A stretch of 64,000 bases of DNA, from assembly GCA_036345935.2 (NCBI GenBank), contig JADWOT020000001.1, forward strand, positions 4,132,715 through 4,196,714. Direction: 5' to 3'. The position numbers were made by a program, and so were the translations under genes. Below the pieces are notes generated by a model, which saw only the letters and a list, made by a program, of their open reading frames with translations, was not told where the DNA came from and ran no database searches. Shown here in pieces: positions 35,841-48,752 of the stretch. Positions within the stretch are counted from its first letter, which is position 1. The number at the start of each line of letters is the position of its first letter. This DNA is from Taenia hydatigena. Lineage: Eukaryota > Platyhelminthes > Cestoda > Cyclophyllidea > Taeniidae.

Positions 35841-37849
35841 CACTCGGACTTTTCCTTTTTTTTCGAATAAGATGAGAGCATATGATTTGGGCACTCGCTG
35901 AACCATGCAGATTCCAACTTTTACCAGAGACAGTCACGGAATTTACCCATCTGGCAAACTAATGGCCGACCACTTTAAGATTGGTTTATGTCTGGCCTTG
36001 AATGGCAAAGAAATTCCGTAAAAACAGATGCGACCGACCCACTGAGGGTAGAGCTGCATTTCTTACTAGAACAAGTTCCTTTAGCAGTCATGCTTATTAT
36101 ACTAATGATGTCGCATTTTTTGCGGGAACAAAATACAATTGTGCTGGTTTTAAGCAGATCGCATCCATCACTCTACTCGTTTAGATTTATTATATAAGAG
36201 AGCATAAAACGGCAGGAGAGACCTCGGCACTTCCAGTGTGTCCCACCAAAACCATTCGCTGCAATCCGATTTTTCAAACATTCTGTTATACTAAGCTAGT
36301 ATTGAATACAAAACTAGCAAAGCACTTCGTGACTTACGCTCCACGGCGTTTGAAGAGACCGCGTTTGCATGGAGTGCAACGCGATGTAGACACAATCATT
36401 CTCTGCGAATGCATATCGTTTGCGACTGCAGTGTGCAACCACTGCAGAACTCAAAAAAGTAGAAACTTACCACTTTTAATCATAAGTCAGCCAAGATCTA
36501 TTGTCCGGTGGAATGCCTTCCCACCCCATCATGCTGTGATTTTGCCAAGCTCAAGCTATTACATGCAGTTGACGCATTGTCTTGGCGTTCTCAACGGCCA
36601 TTTCCTTGAGAGGCGAAATAGACGACAGGATGCGAATGCGGCAGAGAACTGGAAGCGGTTGATTAAAGACCCTCTACCCAGTTTGTATCCTGTTAGGAAA
36701 GGACTGAAATTTGCATCGCATAGCTGAGTATTCTGGACATTACTCAATGCCAGCCCTTTCATTCTTCGAAACAGCCAGACTCTGACTGGAAGATGTAGAC
36801 TCACAAATGGCTTTGTTGATGTGAAAGTCTGTTTTGATCAGTTACTTCACTGATTTGTCTGATCAATAAACTACATTTTTTGTAAGTTGTAACTACTCCT
36901 CCTTATTTTCGCTTTGTTGGGGAAACACGACAGAAAGGTGACAGCGTGTGCCATGGAATGGAAGGCAATGGCAATGATCTCTTCCTTAGTAGTCACGCAT
37001 GTGATTAGACTGAGCATAAATGAACGAACACGGAAGCAGAGTATCAAGCGGTGTATGCTCTCACACAGACAGAAGGTCATCCCTAATTCTTTAAAAAGCA
37101 TTTATCAACTTTCCCACGTTACCTTACTCTTTGGCAACAAGAGTGTCAAAACTGTGTAAAGATTTGATAATTTTTTCATTTTGTGCATTATCACGTGCTC
37201 CACCCACTCTTCAGGCTTTTGAGGGCAGCCATTGCTCCTTAGCTCTTCCGAAGCTTGACGTCAGCGCGAGGAAGACACCTGGCGCTATAATTAAGCTTCT
37301 TAGAAGTAAAATCAAGTAAGCACGTACATTATGGGTGGGAGAGAAGGCTTAAGAATTTATAAAATTGTGTTTTATTTGTGAATTGGATTTCCTTGATCAC
37401 CCAAACCTCTTCCAGCTTCCCCATTTGCGATCTCATTCATCCCTACCTTTAGTGAGGCTGCGCTGGATATGACGTAGCTGAAGGTGGGTTTTTTCTCTTT
37501 TAATTATTACTTACTTAATTTACACCTCTTAAGTGTATATATGCATTCATTTGCTAGAAAAAAATAGAACAGAATTTCTGCCCAAATCATTTTCTGCAAC
37601 GTCTTCGGATCACCCCAAATAATACGCCGACCAAGGTATTGTACGGTGCTGGAGTCAAAAACAAGACAAACGGGTAGTTAAGTGCAAGAAAGGTATAAAG
37701 TCAATTCAGGAAGAAGTATGCACAATTTTATTCCTGCGATTGCTTTCCAGTGTCTAGTTCCCTCATATTCTTCACATTTTGCCAAAAGCGATCTGGAAGG
37801 AGTAGACTAATCTTGACAACGAATAGCAAAATGTGTTAATCCCGGTGGC

Positions 37850-38440
37850 AGTCGTGTGGAGGGTTGCAGGTTCTTTAAAAATGGACGCGCCTACAAAAGA
37901 GGACAGAATCAGTCATTGTGCGATACATTGGTTGGCCACGGTGACAGTGAAAGGCGAACCTGGGTTCAAAGCAGTATTGTGAGCAGGCATGTCTCCTCCA
38001 ACTAATTCTGAGCATACTTAACACAAAATGACTTTCCTTTCCATACAATTCTTTTGAGATGTCTATTTGCCCAATTTATATCGGACATCGTATTCTTCGG
38101 GGGCTACAATTAGCCGCACCAGAGGCACACAATCGAGGTCACCGACAATGCGCTCTACAGAGGGGAATAAACATTCTCAAAAGGGACAAGTGCGAGTTTG
38201 CTGCAATGACTGAAATGAAAACGAGGAGGTGTTTAAAAAAAACACATTTGTTTGTTTAAGGGAGAAGGCATTTATGATTTCGTCGTCTTGATGTTGACAT
38301 GAGCCCACGCACAGCGTAACACCAATGCCCACGATGACGGAGACTTTCGTTTATTTTAAGGCGCGCATTCATGATTCTATCCACTTTGCGTTAAGTTCGG
38401 TTCCTCTAGGCAGGTCTGCGGTCGACTTTTTTAAATTTTT
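37850..38440 (+). repeat. Old diverged module A copy
   Basis: Colinear with 60590-61080 and with the 3' half of module A at 43.2-43.6 kb. The best kept block is ATGAGCCCACGCACA followed by the CACC/GACTTT region. Not coding. Confidence 0.55.
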
Positions 38441-39354
38441 CTAGGTCAGTTAAACTAGTGCCTTTAATAATAATGACTGCTTTTGGGGTCACAATGTCAG
38501 AACAGGGGTTTAAGTTGAAACAGTTTCAAATCTATCAGGCTTACGGCATAAATAAAGCATTGGAATAGTGTCAAAAGCGTAAACTTGTCGAAGTAAAGTG
38601 CGAATAGAGGGAGTCTGTTTATTTCACCCATTTAAATTCGGCTTGTCTTCTGCATTCCTTCACTGATGATCACCGTAACAGCATCGCGTTTAACGAGTTT
38701 TAGGTGCAATGGCACTAAGTATTCGTTCCTATCAAGTATTTGGTGATTGTGTCAGAAATGCGTGTGGTGTCGTCATTAGTCAGAAAACTTGGTCCATCCT
38801 CCTCTGCAGCATCGTCCATTTCACCAAGATAACAGTAAGGCATCGTAAAACCACTCTCACCGAAGAAATAAATGCAAACACAACCACGTGCTATCAAAAT
38901 GCGCAAATGTCCCTCATGGTATACACCACACCGGAGTACATCGGGTGAGCTAGCAGCCATTATGTCAGAGAGGCAAGTGAGGAAGCTAAGGATGAAGGAA
39001 TAAAGCTAATTGGGGAAACTGAAGGGAAGAGTTTAACATCACAAATGTCAGAGACGTGAAATGGTGAGCCTTGATGGGTACAACTGGCTGTGGCGGGTTG
39101 AGATGCAAGTCAACTTTTGGACAAAATCAGTAACCCCCACACTACTAAACACGCATTTCACAAAGCATGCGAGCGGTTTATGTTGTCGGCAATCCACTTT
39201 GCTTTGAGCATGTAGAAAGTTTATTTTTCACAGAAGCGATGAAAATTATGCAAAGTTTTGCAGACCATACTGCAAGTCATTGTTTGATTAAAAGATAGCT
39301 ATTATTTTAAGCCTCAGCACCAACAAATAAAGCAAAGCCCTTTACCCAAAAAGG
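38441..39354. other. No supported feature
   Basis: Single-copy-looking in the window. Frames up to 81 codons on both strands around 38.7-38.95 kb overlap each other and show no recognisable motif. Confidence 0.4.
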
Positions 39355-40552
39355 TTGCAACATGTTATCACCAGGAGCGACTATGCTTTTGGCCTGTACC
39401 GATATGCGTACTATGGGAATGGAACTGCAGGATTGGGGGCAAGAAGTCTAAATCAGTCTAAGAGCGCTCGCTCAGTGTACGTCTGAGGTGATGATCACGA
39501 TGCATAGGAAGCAAATGCGGAAGCTGCACAGGACACGCAGGTGTTTGCGAGTGTTCCGCCTTCCCAATGCCATGTCCTCGCCCACAAGGGGCACATCCTT
39601 GATACAAGATTGGATCACAAAGAACATGTTAAGGATTAAAACAGTACCAAGTGAATCATCCTTGCTTGTGTTTGCATTCAGTTCAACAAGATTATGTAAT
39701 TACTAATGCATCTTTGCATTGCAGCGAACTCCGTGGAGTTATAGTATGCTTGGCAGCATTTTTTTCGCATTTTAAGAGTAAAAGACTATTAGTGGCCATG
39801 CTCGTGGCACTGAAGGGGCAGTCGAAGTCCTTAAAACCGTTAATTCACCCAAACTAAATAAACCAAATTTGCTCAAACTGAGATCTTCAAAGCAAAACCG
39901 GACAGAAAGCGCCATTGGCAGAATCAGGGATGCATGCCTTTAAACAAAGGGAAGTCTCCAGTATTGCCGGTGTTGGCCCTACGATGTGCGTGGGCTCATG
40001 TCAACATCAAGGTGGCAAGATCATAAATCTCCTCCCAATTAAACAACCAAGTGTGTTGTGCAAACGCCCTCTTACTGTTCTTTAAGTCATTGCAAATATT
40101 CACATTGTTCCCATGTGAGAACACTTCTTTCCCCACTAAAGCACACCATGGATGACCTCGTTTATGTGACTCTTATTCAACTAATTGTAGTCAATCAAGA
40201 ATACGATTTCAGACATTAATTTGATTAGCAAGCATTTTAAAGGAGTTCAGCGAAACGGACCGTTATTTACTGTAAATTACGCTCTGAATTAGTTGGATAG
40301 ATGTCTGCTGACATTACTGCTCTTCACTCGATTCTTCCGTAGGCTGCCACCGCAGTGAGCTAATGTATTGTACAATAACTAGTTCAGTCCTCTTCTGCAG
40401 ACGCGTCCATTGCAAGGAAGCCGCACACTTTTGTACATGTGGCTCAGGCTCAACGTTCTCTGAAAGTCACCACGACGATCACACTACTCCTTCCTGCTTG
40501 TTTTTAGCACAACGCGATATGTATATGGGAACTGCACGTTAGATGACACAGG
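39355..40552 (+). repeat. Inverted duplication, left arm (partner 60438-61635)
   Basis: Matches 60438-61635 in reverse with high identity. It contains a 72-codon frame (39488-39706; 61286-61504 in the partner) kept open in both arms, and an old module A copy (39930-40460, minus orientation). The 72-codon frame starts ATGATGATC... within a TG-rich context; I do not recognise it. Confidence 0.8.
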
Positions 40553-40839
40553 ACTAACAGGCTCAGCAAATCTTCTGGTGGGGGTAAGTATTGCGCCGCA
40601 ACAACTCGATAGTCATGCTTTCTTGTTCCCTTTTCTAAAAGCTTCAATGGCGATATCAGAGACAACGGCACGAACGAGCTAACTGTACGATTCTCGTCAC
40701 CCAAACAGGTGACCGAGTGTAAACAATCTTCTCTTGGAAGCAAGTACGAAGTCGTAGCTGAGTACAGCATTCTCGGAACAACTGCTTGCCTAAGATTGTT
40801 GTGGACGAGATGGGAATAAAATGCATCTGATCTGATCTT

Positions 40840-41110
40840 CGCTGACCTCTTCTCAACCAAGCCCCATGTAGCTCACATCAAAAGGCTGATTTCTGTACAC
40901 TCGACGATTTTGAATCCCTTCCAACCAAAACGGTGACCATCACGATGCAATTGATTCGAAGTTTAATTTGGGGCAGACGAACGAAGTTAAGAATGCATGT
41001 GGCTTATTAGTTGCCTCAAAATGGAGCATCAACAAAGCAATATCTCGAACCGCTTAGCCAAGTTACTGTGAAATAGCAAACCAACGTGGTAATGATATTC
41101 CCCAACACCG
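40840..41110 (+). repeat. Diverged copy of the 1610-1890 segment
   Basis: Colinear with 1610-1885 at visibly lower identity than the other pairs. It directly precedes the old microgene copy 6, so an older cassette arrangement is preserved here. Confidence 0.55.
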
Positions 41111-41315
41111 ACGATCGTAGATCGGCTCGTAAAACTGCAAATGCTCCAGCAAACGTAACACAGACATCTGGATGGAGCCAACCGTAAACACTTGTATTAT
41201 GGCCGCGGGTAAGTGCACCGAAATGACTGCTACAACTGGGTTAAGTGGGCGTGCATCTTGGCTACTAATTTCCACCTCTCTTAATTTAGCTCCTGAGGGT
41301 TCCAACAACAGACGG

Positions 41316-41347
41316 CCAATGATGCTGAAGCTCACGCGTCTATATAA
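41316..41347 (+). promoter_or_regulatory. CCAAT + TATATAA promoter of old microgene copy 6
   Basis: CCAAT 41316-41320 and TATATAA 41341-41347 keep the same 25 bp spacing and the intervening GATGCTG.AGCTCAC.CGTC block, although the DNA around is strongly diverged. Confidence 0.65.
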
Positions 41348-41709
41348 CGACCGCGTACACGGTGTGCCACACTCATAACTACAGGTGCTAACTGAAGTAA
41401 GTTTTATTCACCATTGAGGAATTCACAGCTGCCTCATGCAGGTTCTGCGTAAGGATTGGGATTTCCAACACAAAGGAGCTACATTTTGCACTCCACATTC
41501 AATGTTCTTTCGTGTGTTCATAACTGCGCCATAATTCCAGCAGCGTTAGGCTGTCAGGCACTTGTTAGAAAAAAAAAATAGGTTCATAAATTAAAGCGGA
41601 TCTTTAAGAGTCTGATGCCTTGAGTTGCGATTGTATGATGCATCAATTTCCAGTTCTCGCATTATTTTCTGTAGGTGGTTAGGTGGGTGTATCTTAACGC
41701 GACAAAACA

Positions 41710-41838
41710 ATGGACAGCTGGACTTCACAGCAGGAGAAGACAACAAGTGTGCAGAATTACACTCCTGTGTACGTTGACGCCGACTATCCCGAGTTGATGC
41801 AGGATGAACTGTGGACGCACGTCGACTGCGACAGTTGA
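41710..41838 (+). CDS. Acidic microprotein, copy 6 (old, diverged, 42 residues)
   Basis: The ATG ORF aligns without gaps to the family over 41 residues. Residues 1-16 differ at many sites (MDSWTSQQEK), but the core (residues 17-41) has only Asp to Glu and Ser to Cys; the other five nucleotide differences there are synonymous. A TGA replaces a Ser codon at position 43, so the Ser/Asn tail is lost. The promoter is intact at 369 bp, and CTGTAG is at 41669-41674, 35 nt before the ATG. Either a functional short paralogue or a recently truncated one. It gives the best evidence that the family is protein-coding. Confidence 0.55.
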   Translation: MDSWTSQQEKTTSVQNYTPVYVDADYPELMQDELWTHVDCDS

Positions 41839-42239
41839 TTCGAGGTGATCGAATCTGCACCTCACGCACATGACCCAATTCAATTATCGAGAATTAGACT
41901 GCTTTAACACATTCCAGTCATCATTCCCATGACAACCACCAGCATTGTAAATAAATATAATATTTCTTTTTGGTTGATCTTGGCACTTGTGAATCGGAAC
42001 CACCAATTGGATATCCCAAGTTGACATGCCGCACAACTCTTATCACACTAATTAAGCGACCCAAGCGTGTCTCCACAATTCAAGCTCCAGCATTTACTTA
42101 TGGTCAATTTAAGTGTGATTTGCATCCCTTCTATTTTACACCAAAAGGCAGCAAGTGACTGACTTCCTGTAGTTTCGATGCTGTTTCCTATCCACACTTT
42201 GTCAATTACTACATTAGTCTCTCAATGCTTAAGGAATGA

Positions 42240-43905
42240 GACTTATCGTCAGCCATCCATATTCGTTTGCTGCTTCGCAGTAACTTGGCTGAACAGTTCA
42301 GATTGATGTATTGTTAGTACTTCATTTAGAGGTGATTGTTATACGAGGTGCTTTCTTAACTGTGTTTATCTGCCCCAAGTAAATTGCCGATCCATTTGCA
42401 GCTTGTTGGTTGCCGTCCTGATTTGAAAGAGGTTAGAATTGTCTGATGTGCAAATTCCAATCCTTTGTAGTGAGTTATGTGTAGCTTGGATGTGAAAAAT
42501 CAGCGAAGATTCGATTAGGTATATTCCGTCTGCCCTTCGTAAACATCAATCTGCGACAGTCATTCGTTCATGGAATGCTCAATTTAGTCACCAAGCAAAA
42601 GGCAACTTCACATTTCGCTGATGTGTCAGACTGCTGGTAATTTTTTTCAAATAAGCAACGAACCGCAAACCAGAACTTTCCCACCATGTTTTGATTTCAA
42701 AACGTGCATTTCTCGTATTTTCGGAGCTACATTGGACCCGGTATCGCTAAACAAATCTGCGCTGATTTAGGTCGATTGGTCTAGATCAAGCAGATTCAAT
42801 TCGTTAAAAACACATGCTCACAAATAAACAAAGCGCAAACGTTCAGACTTGCGTACAACTAGAAGAGAGCTCAATGTCCTTCACTCCAGCTCTCCACTCC
42901 ACATCTATTTACTTATAGCATACGAACACCAAACAGAGCAATCGCAACACTGCAAATAGACCTAAACACCCTCACGAAGCCAGCGAAGGTGACGCCTCTT
43001 GTGTGTGATGAGTGCATAGTCAATGGACAATCCTCGTTGTTAACAGCTGCCTCCCCGCATTACGTCAAGCCCCCTTACGCTGCACTTCCTTGTTGGTGTT
43101 TCGTTGTGCTCACCACGTGTCTGTATAAATACCGCTGTTGTGAGCTCGGCGTCAGACAGGCATCCTTCACGGTTCGCGTTGGTAATTTGTGCCTCGTTTC
43201 CTCGAGTGAGGGGCAATGCTGGGAGCAGGCATGCTATCAGCTGAATTCAGAGCATACTTCATGCAAAATAAGGTTGCATTCTGCATCACCTCTTTGGAAT
43301 GATTGATCACCACATTCATGGTGGGACTCGTAAACTTGTTTGTCCACATCTGGTGGAATGGCATGAACGCAATCAAGGTCATTCATGATGTGCTTTACAG
43401 GAGAAATCCCTTTCAAAAAAGATAAATTTGAATTGTTGCAATGACCGAGGCGGAAATGAGGATGTGTTTGTATAGCACACTTGTTTGTTTAATTAAGGAC
43501 GCAATCATGGTTTTGTCATCTTCATGCTGGCATGAGTCCACGCACATCGTAGCACCGACACCTGCAATGCTGGTGACTTTTGATACAAGAAACGCTTCTA
43601 ACCATCCAGCTGCCTCTCTTTATAATATCTGTTCTTTTGAATTATGAGAAGTGTGCTGAAGATTGCTGGATGAACAAACATGTTTTGGCTGCTTTGCCAA
43701 TGACAGCATGACTGCGACATGCGTAGTGGGCACAGTGATATCCATTTGACAATACTAAGACCGTAACTAACTAAACGCAGAACAGTACATCCTCGATGTC
43801 AACTGCTGTCTGCATTAGAACATCAAAAATGCCTTGCAACGATGCGGCCATATTCAAGCTACTATTGGCATACTAGACCCCACCGTAACTGACTGAGTCA
43901 AGAAT
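42240..43905 (+). repeat. Module A copy with flank, plus orientation
   Basis: Reverse complement of about 200-1890, including the 1610-1890 segment. It carries the best E-box/TATA pair (43114-43131). A 28-codon ATG ORF at 43216-43302 is open. The 3' arm joins module D. Confidence 0.8.
43114..43131 (+). promoter_or_regulatory. E-box CACGTG plus TATAAATA of module A
   Basis: CACGTG 43114-43119 and TATAAATA 43124-43131, 10 bp start to start. The GAGCTCGGCG leader block that follows is kept in all young copies. Product unknown, possibly a non-coding RNA. Confidence 0.5.
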
Positions 43906-43999
43906 GCTAATTTTGAAATAATTTAGAAACTGTAAGTACCGAATGGCAATGTGGAGAGAATTTACAATTAGTTGCTTAAAGGAATTCAAGAAGCAGTTG

Positions 44000-46320
44000 C
44001 ATGTGCAAAGCACCTCTCTTCCTCTTACACTACTTTGGATGGCTTCATGTGGATATTATGTCGACAAAACAAATCCGATTTTGGGCGTTGGAATATGCAT
44101 TGAGAACTAAGCGAATTTGTTATCAGATCAAAGTTATCAGCACCAAACCGAAAGCGAGTTTGCTATTCTTAAAAGTCCGTTACTTAGTGTGGAAATGACT
44201 CGTTTCCATTTTACGCCACAGCTCTATGCACATGGTGCAATTGACGGACCTCAACATTCTTAGTGCCTGATCTCATTTGAATGGTGTATGAGTGCGACGA
44301 AATGCTGTTGGAGCAGAAATGAGTAGTCACAGCCACAAACCACTCTCTGCGATGCTGTCTTGTAAGGAGTGCTAGATGAAATGGAGCGAAGGAGAATAGG
44401 TGGAGGGAAGAAGAGCCAATGGATGAAGGTTGTGCACTTAGACAATCATGCAAGCGTGGAAACTTCCTCATTATGCAATGCATACTTGGTTGCAGATCAT
44501 TCTTCTTGAGATTTGACTTCGGCTTAACAAACCACACATCCTGCTCGGCGGTGTCGTCTTGTATCATCACTTTGCTTCGTTCAAATAGAATGGACAAAAT
44601 ATAGTTGTGGAATTTGATGGCGCCAAGCAGGCAGACGAGAATTAATCAAATGCATAATTCGATGCTGACCCTGACTAAATGGCTATATTTAGGCACGTAA
44701 AGTTTTGCATCAAAAAACGACTATGAATAGGCCTTTAAAAGTTAAATTAGGAGCGGTGAAATATGGTAACCGAGGTGCATGGCTCCTGTATACACTTGTG
44801 TCAGTTGCGTCAGTGCACTCGTCCATGGTCTAAACAATGCGCCGAACGATGAAATGGACAAAAGCACTAATGTTTTTGTGAATTGAATGTTTCATTTCCT
44901 GCCACATAGGTTGTCAATGACTGTTCGACAGCGCTGTTTCTTGAAGAGTAGGGGCAGATCTGAGATCGCCCACATTTTACTCATGTCTGAGCGTTTCCAT
45001 TTCAAAAGCAAATAAAATGATTAAGAGAGATTTCAGTAAGTCATAAAATGTAGATCTAACACTAATCAAATTTACATCACAATTTTTTGTCACTTTTACC
45101 AACACAATAAGCCTTAAGGGTTTCCCTTTCAAAATCTGTAGGAATCCACAATATCACTTCCGACGAGATCACACGAAGCGCAAGATTTCGTCCTCGAGAT
45201 GACATTGAGCTAGTGGAGGGTAAGAGAACATGTCACCTACCAGGGTATAGATTAACTACGAGAACACTCTGTTGCCTCCAAAATTCTAGAACCGTATTGC
45301 ATCAATCGCTTTGAACCGAGCGGAACAGAATTGGGCGCAATACTCAGGATTGAGGACGCATTGGTGAGCTGTCGCCAGCCAATGCATTCTGCGATTTGTG
45401 GCAGCAATTCCTGAGTGATGGACTAACATCGAAATGCCAAAGCCCTGTCATACCACGCCTTCTAAGTGCTCCTGCTCAGTGCACACTTTGATCAGCACTT
45501 ATTTAATGAAGAGTAAGGTTTAGAACTTGCATCACTGGGGAGGCGAATGTGGTCGACACGACTTGCGAGGGCGTCTAACAACCGAGTCAACGTAGCCGAA
45601 CGAATGAATGCCTCGCACAGTATGCAACTTGATTAATAAAGGCAAACATTCAGATTAACGAAACATCTACTTTCGCAGACGTTGGTGGTGCGCAGTGAGT
45701 GGACCAGTGTTGACATCAAGATTAATGCAGAGATGCATATATTATGCCAACGTCTACCTTTGTGCTTTGAGACCATCACAACACACCTCGGTCTCCCTCA
45801 TCTCACAATTTTTATTCTTACCCACTTTTGCATTTAAAAAGCAATTAAGAGCATGAAGCATGTGCTTTCAGGACTTGCGCATTTTGCGTCAAATACGCTT
45901 TGACTTAGTCACACCAACATCGGTCTATTGATACTTGTGTCATTCGATTCACCGTCTTTTGGAACATTCATTCACTTTATACATAGATTTAATAGTTCTT
46001 GTTTCGAGAAACGTGAGCAGCGTCTGTTTAGCAATGCGGTCTTATTCAAGACGAGACAGTGCCATTGTCAGCTCGTATGTTGCATTGAGTTCACAAATGC
46101 GCGATGCTTATAAGCAATGATTTCAACTTCCATTTATAATGAGAGAAGCACTGCCTTGCAACTCTTGGGTTAACTCACTCAAAATTGTCAAGAAATCTAT
46201 GCCTAAGCAAATGTGCATTTTGAAAATAAATAGGCTGCTTATCGACGCTAGTGTTTATCGTTGTGCTCGCCCAAAATATGTTGTAAAATTTAAGTGGAAC
46301 ACTAACAGCAAGAAAGAAGG
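44000..46320 (+). repeat. Module D, complete form
   Basis: The first 1.6 kb match 5060-6657 directly and 58580-60170 inversely. The extension 45610-46320 recurs inverted at 14750-15420 and 58150-58590 and as an older paralogue at 11830-12500. Only shadow frames were seen. Confidence 0.75.
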
Positions 46321-46400
46321 GAGATTGAATACAAGCAAAATATATTTACACTAGAGACATGTGCCATGAAAACGAAGTGTAACATTGCAACGCTCGATAG

Positions 46401-46580
46401 TTAACTTGAATCATTTGTGTGGGGGAGGGGTGAAGAGTCGTTGACATTGGATGAATTATCGGAGTCAACGTGCGTCCACAGTTCGTCCTGCATCAAGTCG
46501 GGATAGTCGGCGTCAACGTACACCGGCGTGTACGATTGCTGTGGTGACGAGGGTTCGTCCTGTGAAGTCGAGCTGTCCAT
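46401..46580 (-). CDS. Acidic microprotein, copy 7 (intact)
   Basis: A 59-residue ATG ORF with the consensus core and the DSDNSSNV tail. It is the intact sister of truncated copy 2. A CTACAG (CTGTAG on the minus strand) precedes the ATG at the usual distance, and the promoter lies at 47034-47065. It is divergent to copy 8 across a palindrome (46984-48810). No domain recognised. Confidence 0.6.
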   Translation of the reverse strand: MDSSTSQDEPSSPQQSYTPVYVDADYPDLMQDELWTHVDSDNSSNVNDSSPLPHTNDSS

Positions 46581-46811
46581 TGTTTGCTTGTGTTGAAGTA
46601 CACTCACCCACCTACAGAACGTAGATCCACAGATCATATTCAATACATCAAACAATCGCAACTCACAACAGCATACGTTTGGCCATGTGCTTGGTTTCAC
46701 TAACTTATTAATTCTTTTTCTATCAATGTCTGACAATCTGACTGTGCGAAAATATTGCTAGAGTTATGCCGGTTCAGAAGAACGTGAAATGTGGAATGTA
46801 AAGTGCGGCCC

Positions 46812-46857
46812 TGTGGTGGTGGTGGTGGTGGTGGTGGTGGTGGTGGTGGTGGTGGTG
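46812..46857. repeat. GGT microsatellite (about 15 units)
   Basis: Leader tract of microgene copy 7, followed by GTTTGTG variants. Homologous to the 195 bp tract at 6920-7114. Confidence 0.9.
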
Positions 46858-47033
46858 TTTGTGGTGTTTGTGGTGTTAGTGGTGGTGGTAGTCGTTTTGG
46901 TGGAAATTCAACTCCATGCGCAGAGTATGCATAAGGTGACTGCGGACTCCCACGCCGATGATGATGAAAGGAATGCAACCAACCTCAGTTAGCACCTGTG
47001 GTTATTGGTTACGGCAAACTGGAACCGCTCTCG

Positions 47034-47065
47034 TTATATAGACGTGTGAGCTCCAGCATCATTGG
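47034..47065 (-). promoter_or_regulatory. CCAAT + TATATAA promoter of microgene copy 7
   Basis: Minus-strand CCAAT 47061-47065 and TATATAA 47034-47040, spacing 25 bp. Confidence 0.65.
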
Positions 47066-48720
47066 CTGGCTATTATTGGACGCGTTGGAAGTTAAATTAG
47101 GAGCAATGCAAATTAGTAACCTAGACACCTGGCTACTATTTGCAATTGCATTAGCTATGTCATTTGCTTACACTTGGTCCCCTTAATGGTGTTTACCGTT
47201 TGATCTGTCGAGATGCCTGTGCTTTGTTTGCAAGAGCATTTGCAGTTCGTCTAGCTTATCCACGATCTTCAATGGCAACGATTCGTTGCTGTTTCATAGT
47301 AGCTTTTCTGAGTGGCTTGAGATATTCTTTGGGTAGAACTGCATTTTGTGGCAAACATGGGGCAAGGTGCGTTATTAACTGTGTCTGTCTGCATTATATG
47401 ATGTTGGAGCCCACCACAATGTGTATGTAGTCATTAGTACTTAAGAGCCAAAAGTGTCAACTGTACAGTATGCAGCCCCATTGTTTGGGTCACATGCAGG
47501 CTAGTTGAGACTTCAGTGAGAACCAGATCACGTGTTTCGCTTTTAGTCGTTCAGAGAATGCTGAAATTAGCCACTAGTCCGTGTTTGCTTCTAAAGAAGA
47601 CTGTTAGCATTCGATCATCTGTGTGGGCGACGAGACGCCCACAATTTGCTCATCTGTGTTGACCAGCACGAATGAGAGTGAACACGTCACCAGCGTTGTA
47701 TTTATTTGCCCAAGTGCACAACTTTCATTCGTTGAACCATCCTTCCTCCACCTTTCGCATTCGCCCCATTTCATCTAGCACTCCTTACAAGACAGCATCG
47801 CAGGGAGTGGTTTGTGGTTGTGACTGCGCCATTTCTGTTCCAACAGCATTTCGTCATAAGGTGAGACATCAAGAATGGTTGGATCCGTCAATTGCACCAT
47901 GTGCATAGAGCTGTGGCATAGAATGGAAAGGAGTCATTTGGACACTAAGTGACGGACTTTTAAGAGTATCGAACTAACATTCCATTCAGTGTCGAAATCT
48001 TTGATCTGATAACAAATTTGCTCAATTCTCAATGCCTATTCTAACAATTAAAAGCGGATTCGTTTTGTCGACCAAATATACATTGGAACCCATCCAAAGT
48101 AGTGTAAGAGGAGGAGAAGTGCTGTGCACATGCAACAGCTTCTCGAATTCCTTTAAGCAAATCATTTAAATTCTCTCTGTATTGCTAGTAATACTGAGTG
48201 TTTCAAAATGATTTCCAACTTAGTATTCTTGACTCAGTCAGTTAAAATGAAGGTTTAGATTGATGAAGTAGCTGGAATAAGGCCGCACATTTGCATGTGT
48301 CACAGACCAAGGGCTGCATACTGTACAGTTGACACTTTCGACTCTTAGGTACAAATGACAACCTACACATTGCCGTGGACTCTACACTTCGTCTAATACG
48401 GACAGACATTTAATAACGCACCTTGTCCATTGTTTGCCTCAAAACGGAGTACTACCCAAAGAATATCACCAGCCACTCAGAAAAGCTACTGAGAAACGGC
48501 ACCAAAGGCTGCCTTTGAAGGTTGCAGATAAGTTAGAAGAAAAGCAAATGCTCTTGCAAACGAAACACAGGCATCTTGACGAATCAAACTGTAAACATTA
48601 TTAAGAAGACTAGGTGTAAGCACTGATATAACTAATGCAATTGCAAATAGTAGCCAGGTGTCTAGGTTACTAATTTGCATTGCTCCTAATTTAACTTCCA
48701 ATGCGTCCAATAATAGCCAG

Positions 48721-48752
48721 CCAATGATGCTGCTGCTCACACGTCTATATAG
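48721..48752 (+). promoter_or_regulatory. CCAAT + altered TATATAG of microgene copy 8
   Basis: CCAAT 48721-48725 and TATATAG 48746-48752, spacing 25 bp. The last TATA base is changed from A to G. Confidence 0.55.

Larger units (their letters stand above)
29990..37849. other. Single-copy-looking interval with weak exon candidates
   Basis: No family repeats except a decayed module A promoter region near 35715-35840. Weak coding candidates are at 31504-31770 (minus) and 32302-32599 (plus). A tandem duplication lies at 32881-33235. A TATATAAAG motif at 34245 has no gene behind it that I can support. Confidence 0.5.

Noticed and set aside
36236..36727. 163-codon open frame
   Set aside because: Longest non-microsatellite frame but without a recognisable motif, good splice context or biased composition; it is compatible with chance in 64 kb.
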